Assembly (NCBI RefSeq): GCF_000389965.1 | Contig: NC_021191.1 | Coordinates: 4,341,501-4,405,500 of the forward strand | Source of the DNA: Actinoplanes sp. N902-109 | GTDB lineage: Bacteria; Actinomycetota; Actinomycetes; Mycobacteriales; Micromonosporaceae | Reading direction: 5' to 3' | DNA: 64,000 bases | Shown here: positions 24,838 through 33,038 of the stretch, in pieces | Layout of the letters: the number at the start of each line of letters is the position of its first letter | Numbering within the stretch: position 1 is the first letter of the stretch | Made by a program: the position numbers and the translations under genes | Notes under the pieces: generated by a model | The model's database searches: none | Told to the model about the DNA's origin: nothing | Seen by the model: the letters and a program-made list of their open reading frames with translations, nothing else

Positions 24838-25593
24838 ATGAGGAACTGGACGATGACGCGCCGCAGTCTGCTGGTCGCCGCCGGCTCCGGGGTGCTCGGG
24901 GTGACCGTGCTGAACACCGTGACCGCGTGCTCGGCCGGCGGCACCCCGGCACCGGCTCCCGCGCCACCGCCGGGCAGCGCCCCCGGCGACACGTCCGGGG
25001 CGGTCGCGGGCGACTGGCGGCGGGTGAACCTCTCGTTCGTCTCGGCCTACCTGTTGATCCGTGGGAACGAGGCAGCCGTCGTCGACCTGGGCACCGCCGG
25101 CTCGGCCGACGCCATCGGCTCGGCCCTGCAAGCGGCGGGCAGCGGCTGGCCGGACGTCAAGCACATCATCGTGACCCACAAGCATCCCGACCACGCCGGT
25201 GGACTGGCCGGCGTGGCCCCCAGGGTCACGGCGACCATCCATACCGGCCAGGCCGACGTCCCGGGCGTACCGTCGGACAAGCCGCTCTCCGCCCTCAAGG
25301 ACGGTGACGAGGTTTTCGGGCTGCGGATCCTCGCCACGCCCGGCCACACCGCCGGCCACATCTCGGTCTTCGACCCGTCGACCGGCACCCTGGTGGCCGG
25401 CGACGCGCTGCGCACCACCGACGGACTGCAGGGCTCTGACCCACAGTACACCGCGGACGCCACCCAGGCCGCCGCCTCGGTGCGCAAGCTGGCCACGCTC
25501 GACATCAAGGCCATCCTGCCCGGCCACGGCGACCCCCTCACCACCGGCGCCGCCGACGCCCTGCGCAAACTGGCCGCCTCCCTGCCCGCCTGA
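24838..25593 (+). CDS. Exported metallo-beta-lactamase-fold hydrolase
   Basis: A 251-residue MBL-fold protein. The start carries a Tat-like twin arginine (TRRSLLVAAGSG) and a possible lipobox (TVTAC), so it is probably an exported lipoprotein. Zinc ligands are visible in VTHKHPDHAGG (HxHxDH), TPGHTAGH, the bridging Asp in VAGDAL, and LPGHGD. The ALRTT and Gly-rich loops resemble glyoxalase II-like and quorum-quenching enzymes more than beta-lactamases. It follows the cellulase by 92 bases on the same strand. The in-frame upstream extension overlaps the cellulase and is not used. The substrate is unknown. Confidence 0.88.
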   Translation: MRNWTMTRRSLLVAAGSGVLGVTVLNTVTACSAGGTPAPAPAPPPGSAPGDTSGAVAGDWRRVNLSFVSAYLLIRGNEAAVVDLGTAGSADAIGSALQAAGSGWPDVKHIIVTHKHPDHAGGLAGVAPRVTATIHTGQADVPGVPSDKPLSALKDGDEVFGLRILATPGHTAGHISVFDPSTGTLVAGDALRTTDGLQGSDPQYTADATQAAASVRKLATLDIKAILPGHGDPLTTGAADALRKLAASLPA

Positions 25594-25694
25594 CCACCTC
25601 CCGCACCGCCTTGGGCCGGTCGTCCTGCGCCCCTCACCGCGACCATGCCTCCGCGGTCCCGGCCCCGGTCGTGTTCCTGCGGGATGATCAGCGG

Positions 25695-26816
25695 ATGCGT
25701 GCCGTTCTCGTCGAGAAGTTCAACCAGCTGCCCGTTGTCACCGAGGTCCCCGATCCGGCACCGCCCGCGGGCGGCGTCGTGGTCAAGGTCGAGGCGACCG
25801 GCCTGTGCCGCAGCGACTGGCACGGCTGGCGCGGTCACGACCCGGACATCGCGCTCCCGCACGTACCCGGGCACGAGTTCGCCGGCGTGATCGCGGCGGT
25901 CGGCGCGGGCGTGACCGGCTGGCGCCCCGGCGACCGGGTGACCGCGCCGTTCGTCTGCGCGTGCGGGACGTGCCCGGCCTGCCTGTCCGGCAACCAGCAG
26001 GTCTGCGAGCGCCAGCAACAACCCGGCTTCACCCACTGGGGATCGTTCGCCGAGTTCGTCGTCGTCCACCAAGCCCCGATCAATCTGGTACGTATCGACG
26101 ACACGATCACGTTCACCGCCGCTGCCGCACTGGGCTGCCGCTTCGCCACCGCGTTCCGCGCCGTCGTCGCCCAAGGCGGCGTGCGCCCCGGCGACTGGCT
26201 CGCCGTGCACGGCTGCGGCGGCGTAGGCCTGTCCGCCGTCATGATCGCCGCAGCCGCGGGAGCCCGCGTGGTAGCCGTGGACATATCACCCACCGCCCGC
26301 ACCATGGCCGCCGCCGCAGGCGCCGAAATCACCCTCGACGCCAACGACTTCCGTACGGCCGGGAGCGCACCCGACTCCGCCGCCCCGGTCCCCGCCGCCG
26401 AGGTATCCGGCACGGCCGGCCTCGCCATCGGTGCAGCCGTCCAGCAACTCACCGGCGGCGGCGCCCACGTATCCCTCGACGCGCTGGGCAGTCAGGCCAC
26501 CCTCACCGCCTCGATCGCTTCCCTGCGCCGCCGGGGCCGGCACATCCAGGTCGGCCTGCTGCCACCGGCCGAGGGCCGCCCCACGGTCCCGATGGAGCTC
26601 GTCATCGCCGCCGAACTCGAGATCCTCGGCAGCCACGGCATGCCCGCCCACGCCTACCCCGACATGATGGCGCTGGTCACCGCGGGCCGCCTGCGCCCTG
26701 CTGACCTGGTCACCCGGGAGATCACCCTCGACCGGGCCCCGCAGGCCCTGACAGCCATGAGCACCCCGGCCACGGCCGGCTTGACCGTCATCAACCCGAC
26801 GGCTCACCCGGCCTGA
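25695..26816 (+). CDS. Zinc-dependent medium-chain alcohol dehydrogenase
   Basis: A 373-residue MDR-family oxidoreductase using NAD(P). Catalytic zinc ligands appear in TGLCRSDWHGW (Cys) and PHVPGHEFAG (His-Glu); the structural zinc Cys cluster is in CACGTCPACLSGNQQVC. The Rossmann motif VHGCGGVGLSAV (GxGxxG-like) is near residue 175. The start ATG 25695 opens directly on the fold (MRAVLVEKF). It acts on an alcohol/aldehyde pair that cannot be specified. It converges with the phosphatase gene at 27511, with the 16-bp repeat array between them. Confidence 0.92.
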   Translation: MRAVLVEKFNQLPVVTEVPDPAPPAGGVVVKVEATGLCRSDWHGWRGHDPDIALPHVPGHEFAGVIAAVGAGVTGWRPGDRVTAPFVCACGTCPACLSGNQQVCERQQQPGFTHWGSFAEFVVVHQAPINLVRIDDTITFTAAAALGCRFATAFRAVVAQGGVRPGDWLAVHGCGGVGLSAVMIAAAAGARVVAVDISPTARTMAAAAGAEITLDANDFRTAGSAPDSAAPVPAAEVSGTAGLAIGAAVQQLTGGGAHVSLDALGSQATLTASIASLRRRGRHIQVGLLPPAEGRPTVPMELVIAAELEILGSHGMPAHAYPDMMALVTAGRLRPADLVTREITLDRAPQALTAMSTPATAGLTVINPTAHPA

Positions 26817-26869
26817 CCGCCTCCCGCCCGGGACAGCCACAGCCACACACCGGCGTCGCCGGCCCTGGT

Positions 26870-27364
26870 CCCCGTGGGCCTGGTTTCTGCGGGCCTTGGT
26901 CCCCGCCGGTCCTGGTCCCCGCCGGTCCTGGTCCCCGCCGGTCCTGGTCCCCGCCGGTCCTGGTCCCCGCCGGTCCTGGTCCCCGCCGGTCCTGGTCCCC
27001 GCCGGTCCTGGTCCCCGCCGGTCCTGGTCCCCGCCGGTCCTGGTCCCCGCCGGTCCTGGTCCCCGCCGGTCCTGGTCCCCGCCGGTCCTGGTCCCCGCCG
27101 GTCCTGGTCCCCGCCGGTCCTGGTCCCCGCCGGTCCTGGTCCCCGCCGGTCCTGGTCCCCGCCGGTCCTGGTCTCCGTGGGCCTTGGTCTCTGTGGCCTT
27201 GGTCTTCGTCGGCTTTGGTCTCCGTCGGGCTTGGTCCCTGTGGGCCTTGGTCTCCGTCGGTCCTGGTCTCCGTCGGGCTTGGTCCCTGTCGGCCTTGGTC
27301 CCTGTCGGCCTTGGTCTCCGTCGGTCCTGGTCTCCGTCGGGCTTGGTCTCCGTCGGCCCTGGTC
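26870..27364. repeat. 16-bp minisatellite, about 31 tandem units
   Basis: Unit ccccgccggtcctggt. Positions 26901-27172 hold 17 perfect copies; two degenerate units precede and about twelve degenerate units follow (for example ctccgtcgggcttggt), one of them 15 bp long. The array lies wholly in the convergent gap between the alcohol dehydrogenase and the phosphatase. Because 16 is not a multiple of three and the unit has no stop in several frames, long open frames run through it on both strands; these are artefacts. The perfect block next to a decayed block suggests recent expansion at one end by slippage or unequal exchange. Apart from the array, 26817-27510 shows nothing. Confidence 0.97.
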
Positions 27365-27510
27365 TCGTCGGTCGCGCCGCCGTCGGTTGGCGCCCGTCAG
27401 GTGGGGCGGTGCGGTCCGCGCCGCCCACCCGACATGGTCGCGATCATCGAAGCGGTCGCGGCCGCGGCCGCCGTCGGACGACCGCGGCCGAGGGATGCCG
27501 ACCGGGTGGG

Positions 27511-29502
27511 TCAGCGGTGCTCGATGGGGCGGATGGCGTTGCGGCCTGCGGTGCGGGCGAGCGTGATGCGGTCGATCTCCGTGTAGGGCTTGCCGGTGCC
27601 GGGGAGCGCGTCGGCCAGCGTTCGTACGGTGAAAGTGGTTCGCTGGCCGCGACGGGCCGGCACGACGTCGACCGCGATGAAGGCGTAGTCGTCGTAGCGG
27701 ACCTGGGACCAGTCCACGACTTCGGGCACCTTGGTGCCGGCCGGGTAGCCGGATGCGTTGATGGCGGTGCCCTCCTTCGACCACACGTAACTGTTGACGA
27801 TGTTCTCGGTGTTGTTCTCGGTCGTATTGACTCCGTCAACAGGTTGATAGCCGCGGTAGCGCTGGCCCTCCGGCAGCAGTTGCGGCCCGGCCGGGGTGAC
27901 ACCCTCGGGTGCGGGGGCGTTCGCGCCCGGCGCCGGGCGGAACGGATAGCGCGGCCGGCCGCCGGAGCCGACGCAGATGTACGTCACCCCGTCGTCGGCC
28001 GGTCGGATCGTTGAGCCGTCCGGGGCGCTGCGGGTGCGCCGGCCGTTCCTGATCGGGTCGGTGCGCTCCAGCAGGTGGTTGTGCCCCTGCACGACGAGGT
28101 CCACCTGGTACTTGCTGAACAACGGGTCCAGCGCGTCGCGCAGGCCGCCGTCGGAGGCGTGGTTGTTGGTCGTCGAGTATGCGCAGTGGTGGAAGAACGT
28201 GACGATGAAGTCGATGCCACCGGCGACGGCGGCGTCGGTGCGCCACTCCTTGAGGGTCTGCTCGAGCCACCGCAGCTGCCCGCCGCCGGAGTAGCCGGTG
28301 TTCGTCTGGATCTCGGCCGACAGGTCGTTTGCATCGATCGAGATGACACCCACGTTGCCGTACACGAACTTGTACACGGAGGGACAGGAACGTGGACCGT
28401 TCGCCGGCATGTCAAGACGCTTGATCAACCCGCCGTAGCCGTGGGTCGGGCTGCCCCCGAGGAACTCCGTGTCACCGTACAGCGGTTCCATGTCGTGGTT
28501 GCCGGTGGCGAACATCCACGGGGTGAACGCGGCCTGCGGTTCGATCTGGTTGAGGAACACGTCCCACACGTACGGGTTGTAGAAGTTCTTGCCCGCCGCG
28601 GCGGTTCCGCCGATCGCGCCGGTGTCGTCGGCGGGCAGGCCGCTGCCGCTCGGGTCGGCATAGCAGATGTCCCCGGCCAGCAGCGTGAACACCGGGTGTT
28701 GCGACGCCATCAGGTTGGTCTGGGTGAGCGCCGGCCGCGGGTCGGTGCCGCCGGTGCCCGCGACCGGGTCGGTGGCGCTGTAGTAGTTGTTGTCGAAGAT
28801 GCCCTCCGGCCAGGTCCCGCCCGCCGCCCGTACGCTCGCCGGGTCCTGACCCCACGCATGGGCCGGGTCGGTCGGGGAGGTGTTGGTGCCGACATCGGCG
28901 AAGGCCGTGAAGGTGAACGGCTTCGGCGGCGGCCGCAGTAGCAGATGGGTGCGACCGGCCTCGGGTGCGGTCCGGAAGTGCGCGTCGCCGGTCACGGTGC
29001 CGTCCGACAACCGCACCCGGTAGTGGAAGAGCGAGTCCGGACGCAGCCCCTTGACCTGCGCCTTGAGGTAGAACTGGCTGCCGACCGGGCCGCCCGCGAT
29101 CGCGTACTGGCCGACCAGGTGCTGAATGTCGGCCTCGACCCGCGCGCCGTAGTGCCCGGGCGCGGTGCCGACCTCGATGAAGGCGCGCAGGCCGCGCGGC
29201 AGCGTGCCGGTCCTGCTGACCAGCTGCGCGGTGACGGCCATCGCGGCCTTCGGGACACCGTCCTGGCCGGGTACGAAGGACAAGTGGCGCCCGGACACCA
29301 CGACGCCGGCCGTCCCCGGGGTGCCCCCACCGGCGGCGAACGCGGCGTCGGCCAGCTTGAACTGGGCCACCGCGAGCCCGCCCGCGCCCGCAGCGAACGC
29401 CTTCAGCGCCGACCGGCGGCTGACCTGCTGCCTGGCAAGCTGGCGGGTGTTCCACGCGGTGTACTCGTCCACGGTGAGTGGACTGTGCTTCTCAACGGTC
29501 AC
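27511..29502 (-). CDS. Tat-exported purple-acid-phosphatase-like metallophosphoesterase (copy 1)
   Basis: A 663-residue exported phosphatase. The twin-arginine signal SRRSALKAFAAGAGG lies near residue 28. An N-terminal fibronectin-like domain (about 60-180) precedes the calcineurin-like core, with metal motifs in order: FADVG, GDICYAD, GNHDME, FFHHCAYST and GHNHLLERT, matching the purple acid phosphatase set. It should release phosphate from organic esters outside the cell. GTG 29502 is used (VEKHSPLTVDEY), since the paralogue at 44467-46452 begins the same way. That paralogue is highly similar along its full length, so the two arose by duplication. No Pho box was recognised. Confidence 0.9.
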   Translation of the reverse strand: MTVEKHSPLTVDEYTAWNTRQLARQQVSRRSALKAFAAGAGGLAVAQFKLADAAFAAGGGTPGTAGVVVSGRHLSFVPGQDGVPKAAMAVTAQLVSRTGTLPRGLRAFIEVGTAPGHYGARVEADIQHLVGQYAIAGGPVGSQFYLKAQVKGLRPDSLFHYRVRLSDGTVTGDAHFRTAPEAGRTHLLLRPPPKPFTFTAFADVGTNTSPTDPAHAWGQDPASVRAAGGTWPEGIFDNNYYSATDPVAGTGGTDPRPALTQTNLMASQHPVFTLLAGDICYADPSGSGLPADDTGAIGGTAAAGKNFYNPYVWDVFLNQIEPQAAFTPWMFATGNHDMEPLYGDTEFLGGSPTHGYGGLIKRLDMPANGPRSCPSVYKFVYGNVGVISIDANDLSAEIQTNTGYSGGGQLRWLEQTLKEWRTDAAVAGGIDFIVTFFHHCAYSTTNNHASDGGLRDALDPLFSKYQVDLVVQGHNHLLERTDPIRNGRRTRSAPDGSTIRPADDGVTYICVGSGGRPRYPFRPAPGANAPAPEGVTPAGPQLLPEGQRYRGYQPVDGVNTTENNTENIVNSYVWSKEGTAINASGYPAGTKVPEVVDWSQVRYDDYAFIAVDVVPARRGQRTTFTVRTLADALPGTGKPYTEIDRITLARTAGRNAIRPIEHR

Positions 29503-29746
29503 GCCGCCATCGTGATCCCGATCGCCCGCCCGGTCGGTGACGCCCGGGCAAACACTGTATGAAGCATGAAGGAGGGCAACGGAGACACTACCCTGAGTAT
29601 TTCGAGGTCAAGCCGCTGATCCTTGACCTATGACAACGAGACGCGGAACGTGTGGATCGTTCATCTGTATCCGGTCCATCGTCGACATGGGGTACGGATT
29701 GATCGGCTGATCACAGTCCGTGTGTGCGAAGCGCACGCTGAGCGTC

Positions 29747-30133
29747 ATGATGGTTGCTTCCGACTCCGCTGCGGAATCGCCCTCGACAGCGGTCATCGTG
29801 CTCCTGCTGATGCTCATCGGCGGTAGTGCTGTCTATGGCTTCGGCTACCTGCGCGCGGTGATGCACCGCGCCAACTCCGACTACAAGAAAACCAAAGCGT
29901 TGGTGCCCGGGCTGCGCAAGGGTTTCTGGACAGCGTGGTGGGCGGCGGTGCGGGCGGGCGTCCTGGTCGCCGTCGGCGTGCTCGTGCTGGTCGCCTGGGC
30001 GGCCAGCGACCCGGGCAGCGGCGACGACAAGCCCCGCCCCCGGCCGTCGCGCTCCGCCCCGTCCCCGAGCGCCCCGTCCCCGAGCGCCCCGTCCCCGAGC
30101 GCCTCCGTCCCGATCGAAGCGGGCGGCCGCTGA
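29747..30133 (+). CDS. Small membrane protein with Ser/Pro-rich tail
   Basis: A 128-residue protein of unrecognised family. It has two predicted membrane helices (AVIVLLLMLIGGSAVYGFGY and AAVRAGVLVAVGVLVLVAWA) linked by a basic loop (YKKTKALVPGLRKG), and a C-terminal tail with three copies of SAPSP encoded by near-identical 15-bp units. The start is uncertain: ATG 29747 or ATG 29750, with an in-frame GTG further up at 29720. Upstream DNA (29503-29746) holds the divergent spacer to the phosphatase. Function unknown. Confidence 0.6.
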   Translation: MMVASDSAAESPSTAVIVLLLMLIGGSAVYGFGYLRAVMHRANSDYKKTKALVPGLRKGFWTAWWAAVRAGVLVAVGVLVLVAWAASDPGSGDDKPRPRPSRSAPSPSAPSPSAPSPSASVPIEAGGR

Positions 30134-30357
30134 CCGCCGTTGCGCCGGTCCCGACCGGCTCCCCAGCCGGCGTGCCGGGCGGATTCCTGGCTGATGTGCC
30201 CGTACCGGAACGCGACCTGAGCCGTTGCCGAGCGCTTCGCCCCGCCCGCGTGGATCATGGATACGTGATCATCGACCCCGCCCATGGTGATTCCTTGCTC
30301 GACTGGACCCGCGAAGGTGCTCAACGTGAGCCGGTCACCATTGACAGCACCGTTGGA

Positions 30358-30783
30358 ATGTCTGCCGGCGGCGGCGCGACCGAGCCGGCGGGCATCGACC
30401 GGGTGCTGGAACGGGCTCGTGCGGGCGTCCGCCGGCTGGGTCCGTACGAGGTCGTCGAAGCGGTGCGCGGTGGCGCGCTGCTGATCGACACGCGCACCGA
30501 GGCCCATCGGCGGGACCAGGGTGAGTTGCCCGGCGCGCTGGTCATCGACCGTACCGTGCTCGAATGGCGGCTCGACCCGGCGTGCCCGTGGCGGATTCCC
30601 GAGGCGACCGGCTACGACCTGCGGGTGATCGTCGCGTGCCGGCACGGCTACAGCTCCAGTTTGGCCGCCGCCAGCCTGCGCGCGGTCGGACTGCGCGCCG
30701 CCACCGACCTGGCCGGGGGAGTGCAGGCCTGGATCGCGGCCGGGCTGCCGGTTCACGACGGTCCGGCCGACGTCCGGGTCTGA
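30358..30783 (+). CDS. Rhodanese-domain protein
   Basis: A 141-residue single-domain rhodanese. It contains the LLIDTRTEAHRR entry motif and the active-site loop VACRHGYSSSLAAASL, in which Cys leads a CRHGYSS loop that would carry a persulfide, followed by the closing helix LAGGVQAWIAAGLPV. It should transfer sulfane sulfur in the cytosol. ATG 30358 is the conservative start; GTG 30265 is in frame and would add 31 residues. It lies downstream of the small membrane protein on the same strand. The sulfur acceptor is unknown. Confidence 0.85.
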   Translation: MSAGGGATEPAGIDRVLERARAGVRRLGPYEVVEAVRGGALLIDTRTEAHRRDQGELPGALVIDRTVLEWRLDPACPWRIPEATGYDLRVIVACRHGYSSSLAAASLRAVGLRAATDLAGGVQAWIAAGLPVHDGPADVRV

Positions 30784-31293
30784 TCCCGGCCGGGCTGCCG
30801 CTTCGCACTGGCCCGGTCGACGCCGCGGCTGCCCCCGACCGGCGTGCCGGTCCGGTGGCCGGCTTCTGCGTTTCCGTTGCCGGCGGCCACCTCGTCGTCC
30901 CGCGGAGATGACCCTGCCCGGCCGTGCGATAACGCTTCGCGTAGCCGCTACGACGATCTGTGCACTGAGTGGTCGCGCAAGTGTTGCCTAGATCACTTGG
31001 ACGGCCATCGATGCTGGTCAGAAAACGATCACTGATCACTGTCCGTGAGCGGATTGCCGGAGGCGGGCCAGCGGAAGCCGCAATCCGGTCATATCGGTAC
31101 GTCGTGGGTGACCCGGTCATTGACCACCGACATTGTTGCGTCTAAGTTTCCTGTGTCGGGCTGACCGACACGGGGGAGAACCACAAATGCTCGGCCGAAA
31201 TCCGCGAGGATTGGGTGCTGCCTGCATTCGCGCTTCCTTGTGTCAATTGCGCATGCGTTCCGTATCCGTCCTGTGTGATTGAAAGGCCTACTG
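30784..31293. other. 510-bp intergenic region without a gene
   Basis: No supported coding sequence on either strand. The right half is AT-richer than the surroundings and should carry the promoter of the secreted-protein module that follows; the inverted repeat at 31153-31171 is listed separately. No clear -35/-10 pair or riboswitch was recognised. Confidence 0.6.
31153..31171. promoter_or_regulatory. Inverted repeat upstream of the secreted-protein/ABC module
   Basis: Perfect arms GTGTCGG and CCGACAC with a 5-base spacer, 122 bases before the first secreted-protein start. The 19-bp size fits a dimeric repressor site, for example TetR type. A weak hairpin in a leader is the alternative. Confidence 0.4.
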
Positions 31294-31680
31294 ATGCGAA
31301 TAGCTCTTCTTGTCGCTGGAGCATTTCTGGCCCTCCCGGCCGCGGGTGTCGTGGGTTCCGCGGCGTTCGCCGACCCCTCGGGCTGCACGGCTGCTGTGCC
31401 GGACTTCGGCGTGAACTCCTCGGGCCGGCTGCAGGCCCTCGGTGAGGGGCACTGCAGCACGAGCGCCAACCGGAACCTGCAGGTGGAGGTCAAGCACGAC
31501 CTCACGCTCCAGCCCGATCCGGTCGTCGTGCACGCCAACGACGTGCGGTCCTCCACGTACTACAGCGCCGTGCCGGCGGGTTGCGACAACGGCAACACCG
31601 CCAACTACTACGGTCGTGCGTTCTTCACGACGAACACCACTTACCACGACACGAGTTCCCGCAAGTTCAGCGTCTGCTAG
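31294..31680 (+). CDS. Secreted four-cysteine protein, paralogue 1
   Basis: A 128-residue protein with a clear signal peptide (1-26, cleavage after AFA) and a mature part of about 102 residues. I do not recognise the family with certainty. Mature features shared with the next gene are DPSGC near the N-terminus, CSTSANRNLQ, LQPDPV, GCDNGN, YYGRAFFTTNTTYHDTS and a C-terminal SVC, giving four conserved Cys, probably two disulfides. The ribosome site GAAAGG sits 7 bases before ATG 31294. It is followed 89 bases later by its paralogue and then by an ABC transporter operon. Small size, secretion and this context suggest an extracellular effector or bacteriocin-like protein, which is inference. Confidence 0.85.
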   Translation: MRIALLVAGAFLALPAAGVVGSAAFADPSGCTAAVPDFGVNSSGRLQALGEGHCSTSANRNLQVEVKHDLTLQPDPVVVHANDVRSSTYYSAVPAGCDNGNTANYYGRAFFTTNTTYHDTSSRKFSVC

Positions 31681-31769
31681 CTGATCCGAAGGTCTCCGGC
31701 TCGCACCGGTGTCGGCCCGGCACACGTATGCGCGTGCGATGTGGAATCTTCAGTCAAGAAAGGCAAACA

Positions 31770-32156
31770 ATGCGCTTGAAAATCGTCATGGCCGCTGCCC
31801 TGCTGGCCCTTCCTGCCGCCGCTGCGGTGGGCTCCGCCGCCTTCGCCGACCCGTCCGGCTGCTCGGCGGCGATCACCGGTTTCGGACTCACTTCCGCCAG
31901 CAAGCTCTATGCGAACGGTGAGGGCCGCTGCAGCACCTCCGCCAACCGCAACCTGCAGATCGAGATCAAGCAGGACCTGAGCCTGCAGCCCGACCCGGTG
32001 GCCCTGCACTCGAACGACACCGGCAGCAAGACGTATTACGCCGCGAACCCGTCGGGTTGTGACAACGGAAATAACGCGTCGTACTACGGCCGTGCGTTCT
32101 TCACGACCAACACGACGTATCACGACACCAGCGCGCACAAGTACAGCGTGTGCTGA
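31770..32156 (+). CDS. Secreted four-cysteine protein, paralogue 2
   Basis: Also exactly 128 residues, with signal peptide 1-26 (cleavage after AFA) and the same four cysteines and core motifs as the preceding gene (CSTSANRNLQ, LQPDPV, GCDNGN, YYGRAFFTTNTTYHDTS). Identity by eye is about two thirds over the mature chain. The differences cluster in the loops after the first Cys (TGFGLTSASKLYAN against PDFGVNSSGRLQAL) and before the third, so the two copies may act as a pair or face different targets. A strong AAGAAAGG ribosome site precedes ATG 31770. A GC-rich hairpin (32214-32233) separates it from the ABC genes. Confidence 0.85.
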   Translation: MRLKIVMAAALLALPAAAAVGSAAFADPSGCSAAITGFGLTSASKLYANGEGRCSTSANRNLQIEIKQDLSLQPDPVALHSNDTGSKTYYAANPSGCDNGNNASYYGRAFFTTNTTYHDTSAHKYSVC

Positions 32157-32213
32157 TCCGGTTCGCCGCGAGCCAATCCGCGGAATTGTAGTGAGGTAGG
32201 GTGTTGTCCTCGT

Positions 32214-32233
32214 CCGGCCGTTATACCGGCCGG
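32214..32233 (+). terminator. Hairpin between secreted-protein genes and ABC operon
   Basis: CCGGCCG and CGGCCGG arms (7 bp) with a TTATAC loop, 57 bases after the stop of paralogue 2 and 43 before the ABC start. It could end or attenuate the secreted-protein transcript so that effector and transporter are made in different amounts. Confidence 0.45.
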
Positions 32234-32276
32234 GCGAGGCGGCGTCGCACGGCTCGTACATCTTAAGGACGTTGTT

Positions 32277-33038
32277 TTGGGATCGATCGTCGAAGGTGAT
32301 CGGATCAGCCAGCGGTACGGACGCAAGGTGGTGATGAACAATCTTTCTTTTTCTGTTTCCGAAGGGGTGACCGTCCTGCTGGGACCCAATGGGGCCGGCA
32401 AGACGACGCTGCTGGAGATGATCGCCACCATCCGCCGACCGGCGAGCGGGGCGCTGCGCGTTCTCGGGGAATCCGCGGACCGCTCTCGCACCATCCGGGA
32501 GATCCGGCGCCGGACCGGCTACCTGCCGCAGACCTTCGGCTACTATCCGGCCTTCACCGCGGCGGAGTTCGTGGAGTATTGCGCCTGGTTGAAGAAGGTT
32601 CCGAAGCACGACATCAAGCGGGCTGCCCGGGATGCTCTCGAGCGGGTGGAGCTGAGCGATCGCGCGGATGATGCGATGCGCACGTTGTCCGGAGGGATGA
32701 TCCGTCGCGTCGGCATCGCCCAGGCGGTGGTGAACTCGCCGGAGCTGGTGGTGCTCGACGAGCCCACCGTCGGCCTGGACCCGCAACAGCGGATCGAGTT
32801 CCGCAATCTGATCCGTACGTTGAGCGACCGCACCAGTTTTCTGGTCAGCACGCATCTCGTGGACGAGGTCAAACATGTCGCCGACGCCGTCCTGGTGCTG
32901 GACAGGGGCCGGATGGTGTTCGACGGGTCGGCCGGCAAGCTCGAGTCCATGTCCGAGGACGACGCCATCGGGGACACCCCGCTCGAGCGCGGTTACAGCT
33001 CGGTCCTGCGCCCGCTGGCCGAGGACGTGTCTCGATGA
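32277..33038 (+). CDS. ABC transporter ATP-binding protein
   Basis: A 253-residue ATPase of the drug/bacteriocin exporter type. Walker A LLGPNGAGKTT is near residue 40, the Q-loop near LPQTFG, the signature LSGGMIRR near 137 (Met replaces the usual Gln), Walker B LVVLDEPTVGLD near 160, and the switch His in STHLVDE. The TTG start is supported by AAGGACG 8 bases upstream and by the alignment of the first residues with the fold. Its stop overlaps the permease start by 4 bases (ATGA). It powers the two membrane proteins that follow, probably exporting or fending off the secreted proteins encoded upstream. Confidence 0.93.
   Translation: MGSIVEGDRISQRYGRKVVMNNLSFSVSEGVTVLLGPNGAGKTTLLEMIATIRRPASGALRVLGESADRSRTIREIRRRTGYLPQTFGYYPAFTAAEFVEYCAWLKKVPKHDIKRAARDALERVELSDRADDAMRTLSGGMIRRVGIAQAVVNSPELVVLDEPTVGLDPQQRIEFRNLIRTLSDRTSFLVSTHLVDEVKHVADAVLVLDRGRMVFDGSAGKLESMSEDDAIGDTPLERGYSSVLRPLAEDVSR

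Noticed and set aside
26870..27364. CRISPR array
   Set aside because: Units are directly adjoining 16-mers without unique spacers, and no cas genes are present. The 36-bp arrays also lack spacers.
26804..28014. Long repeat-containing open frames on both strands through the 16-bp array
   Set aside because: The 16-bp unit has no stop in several frames, so open frames are automatic. They lack ribosome sites and run into antisense of the phosphatase.
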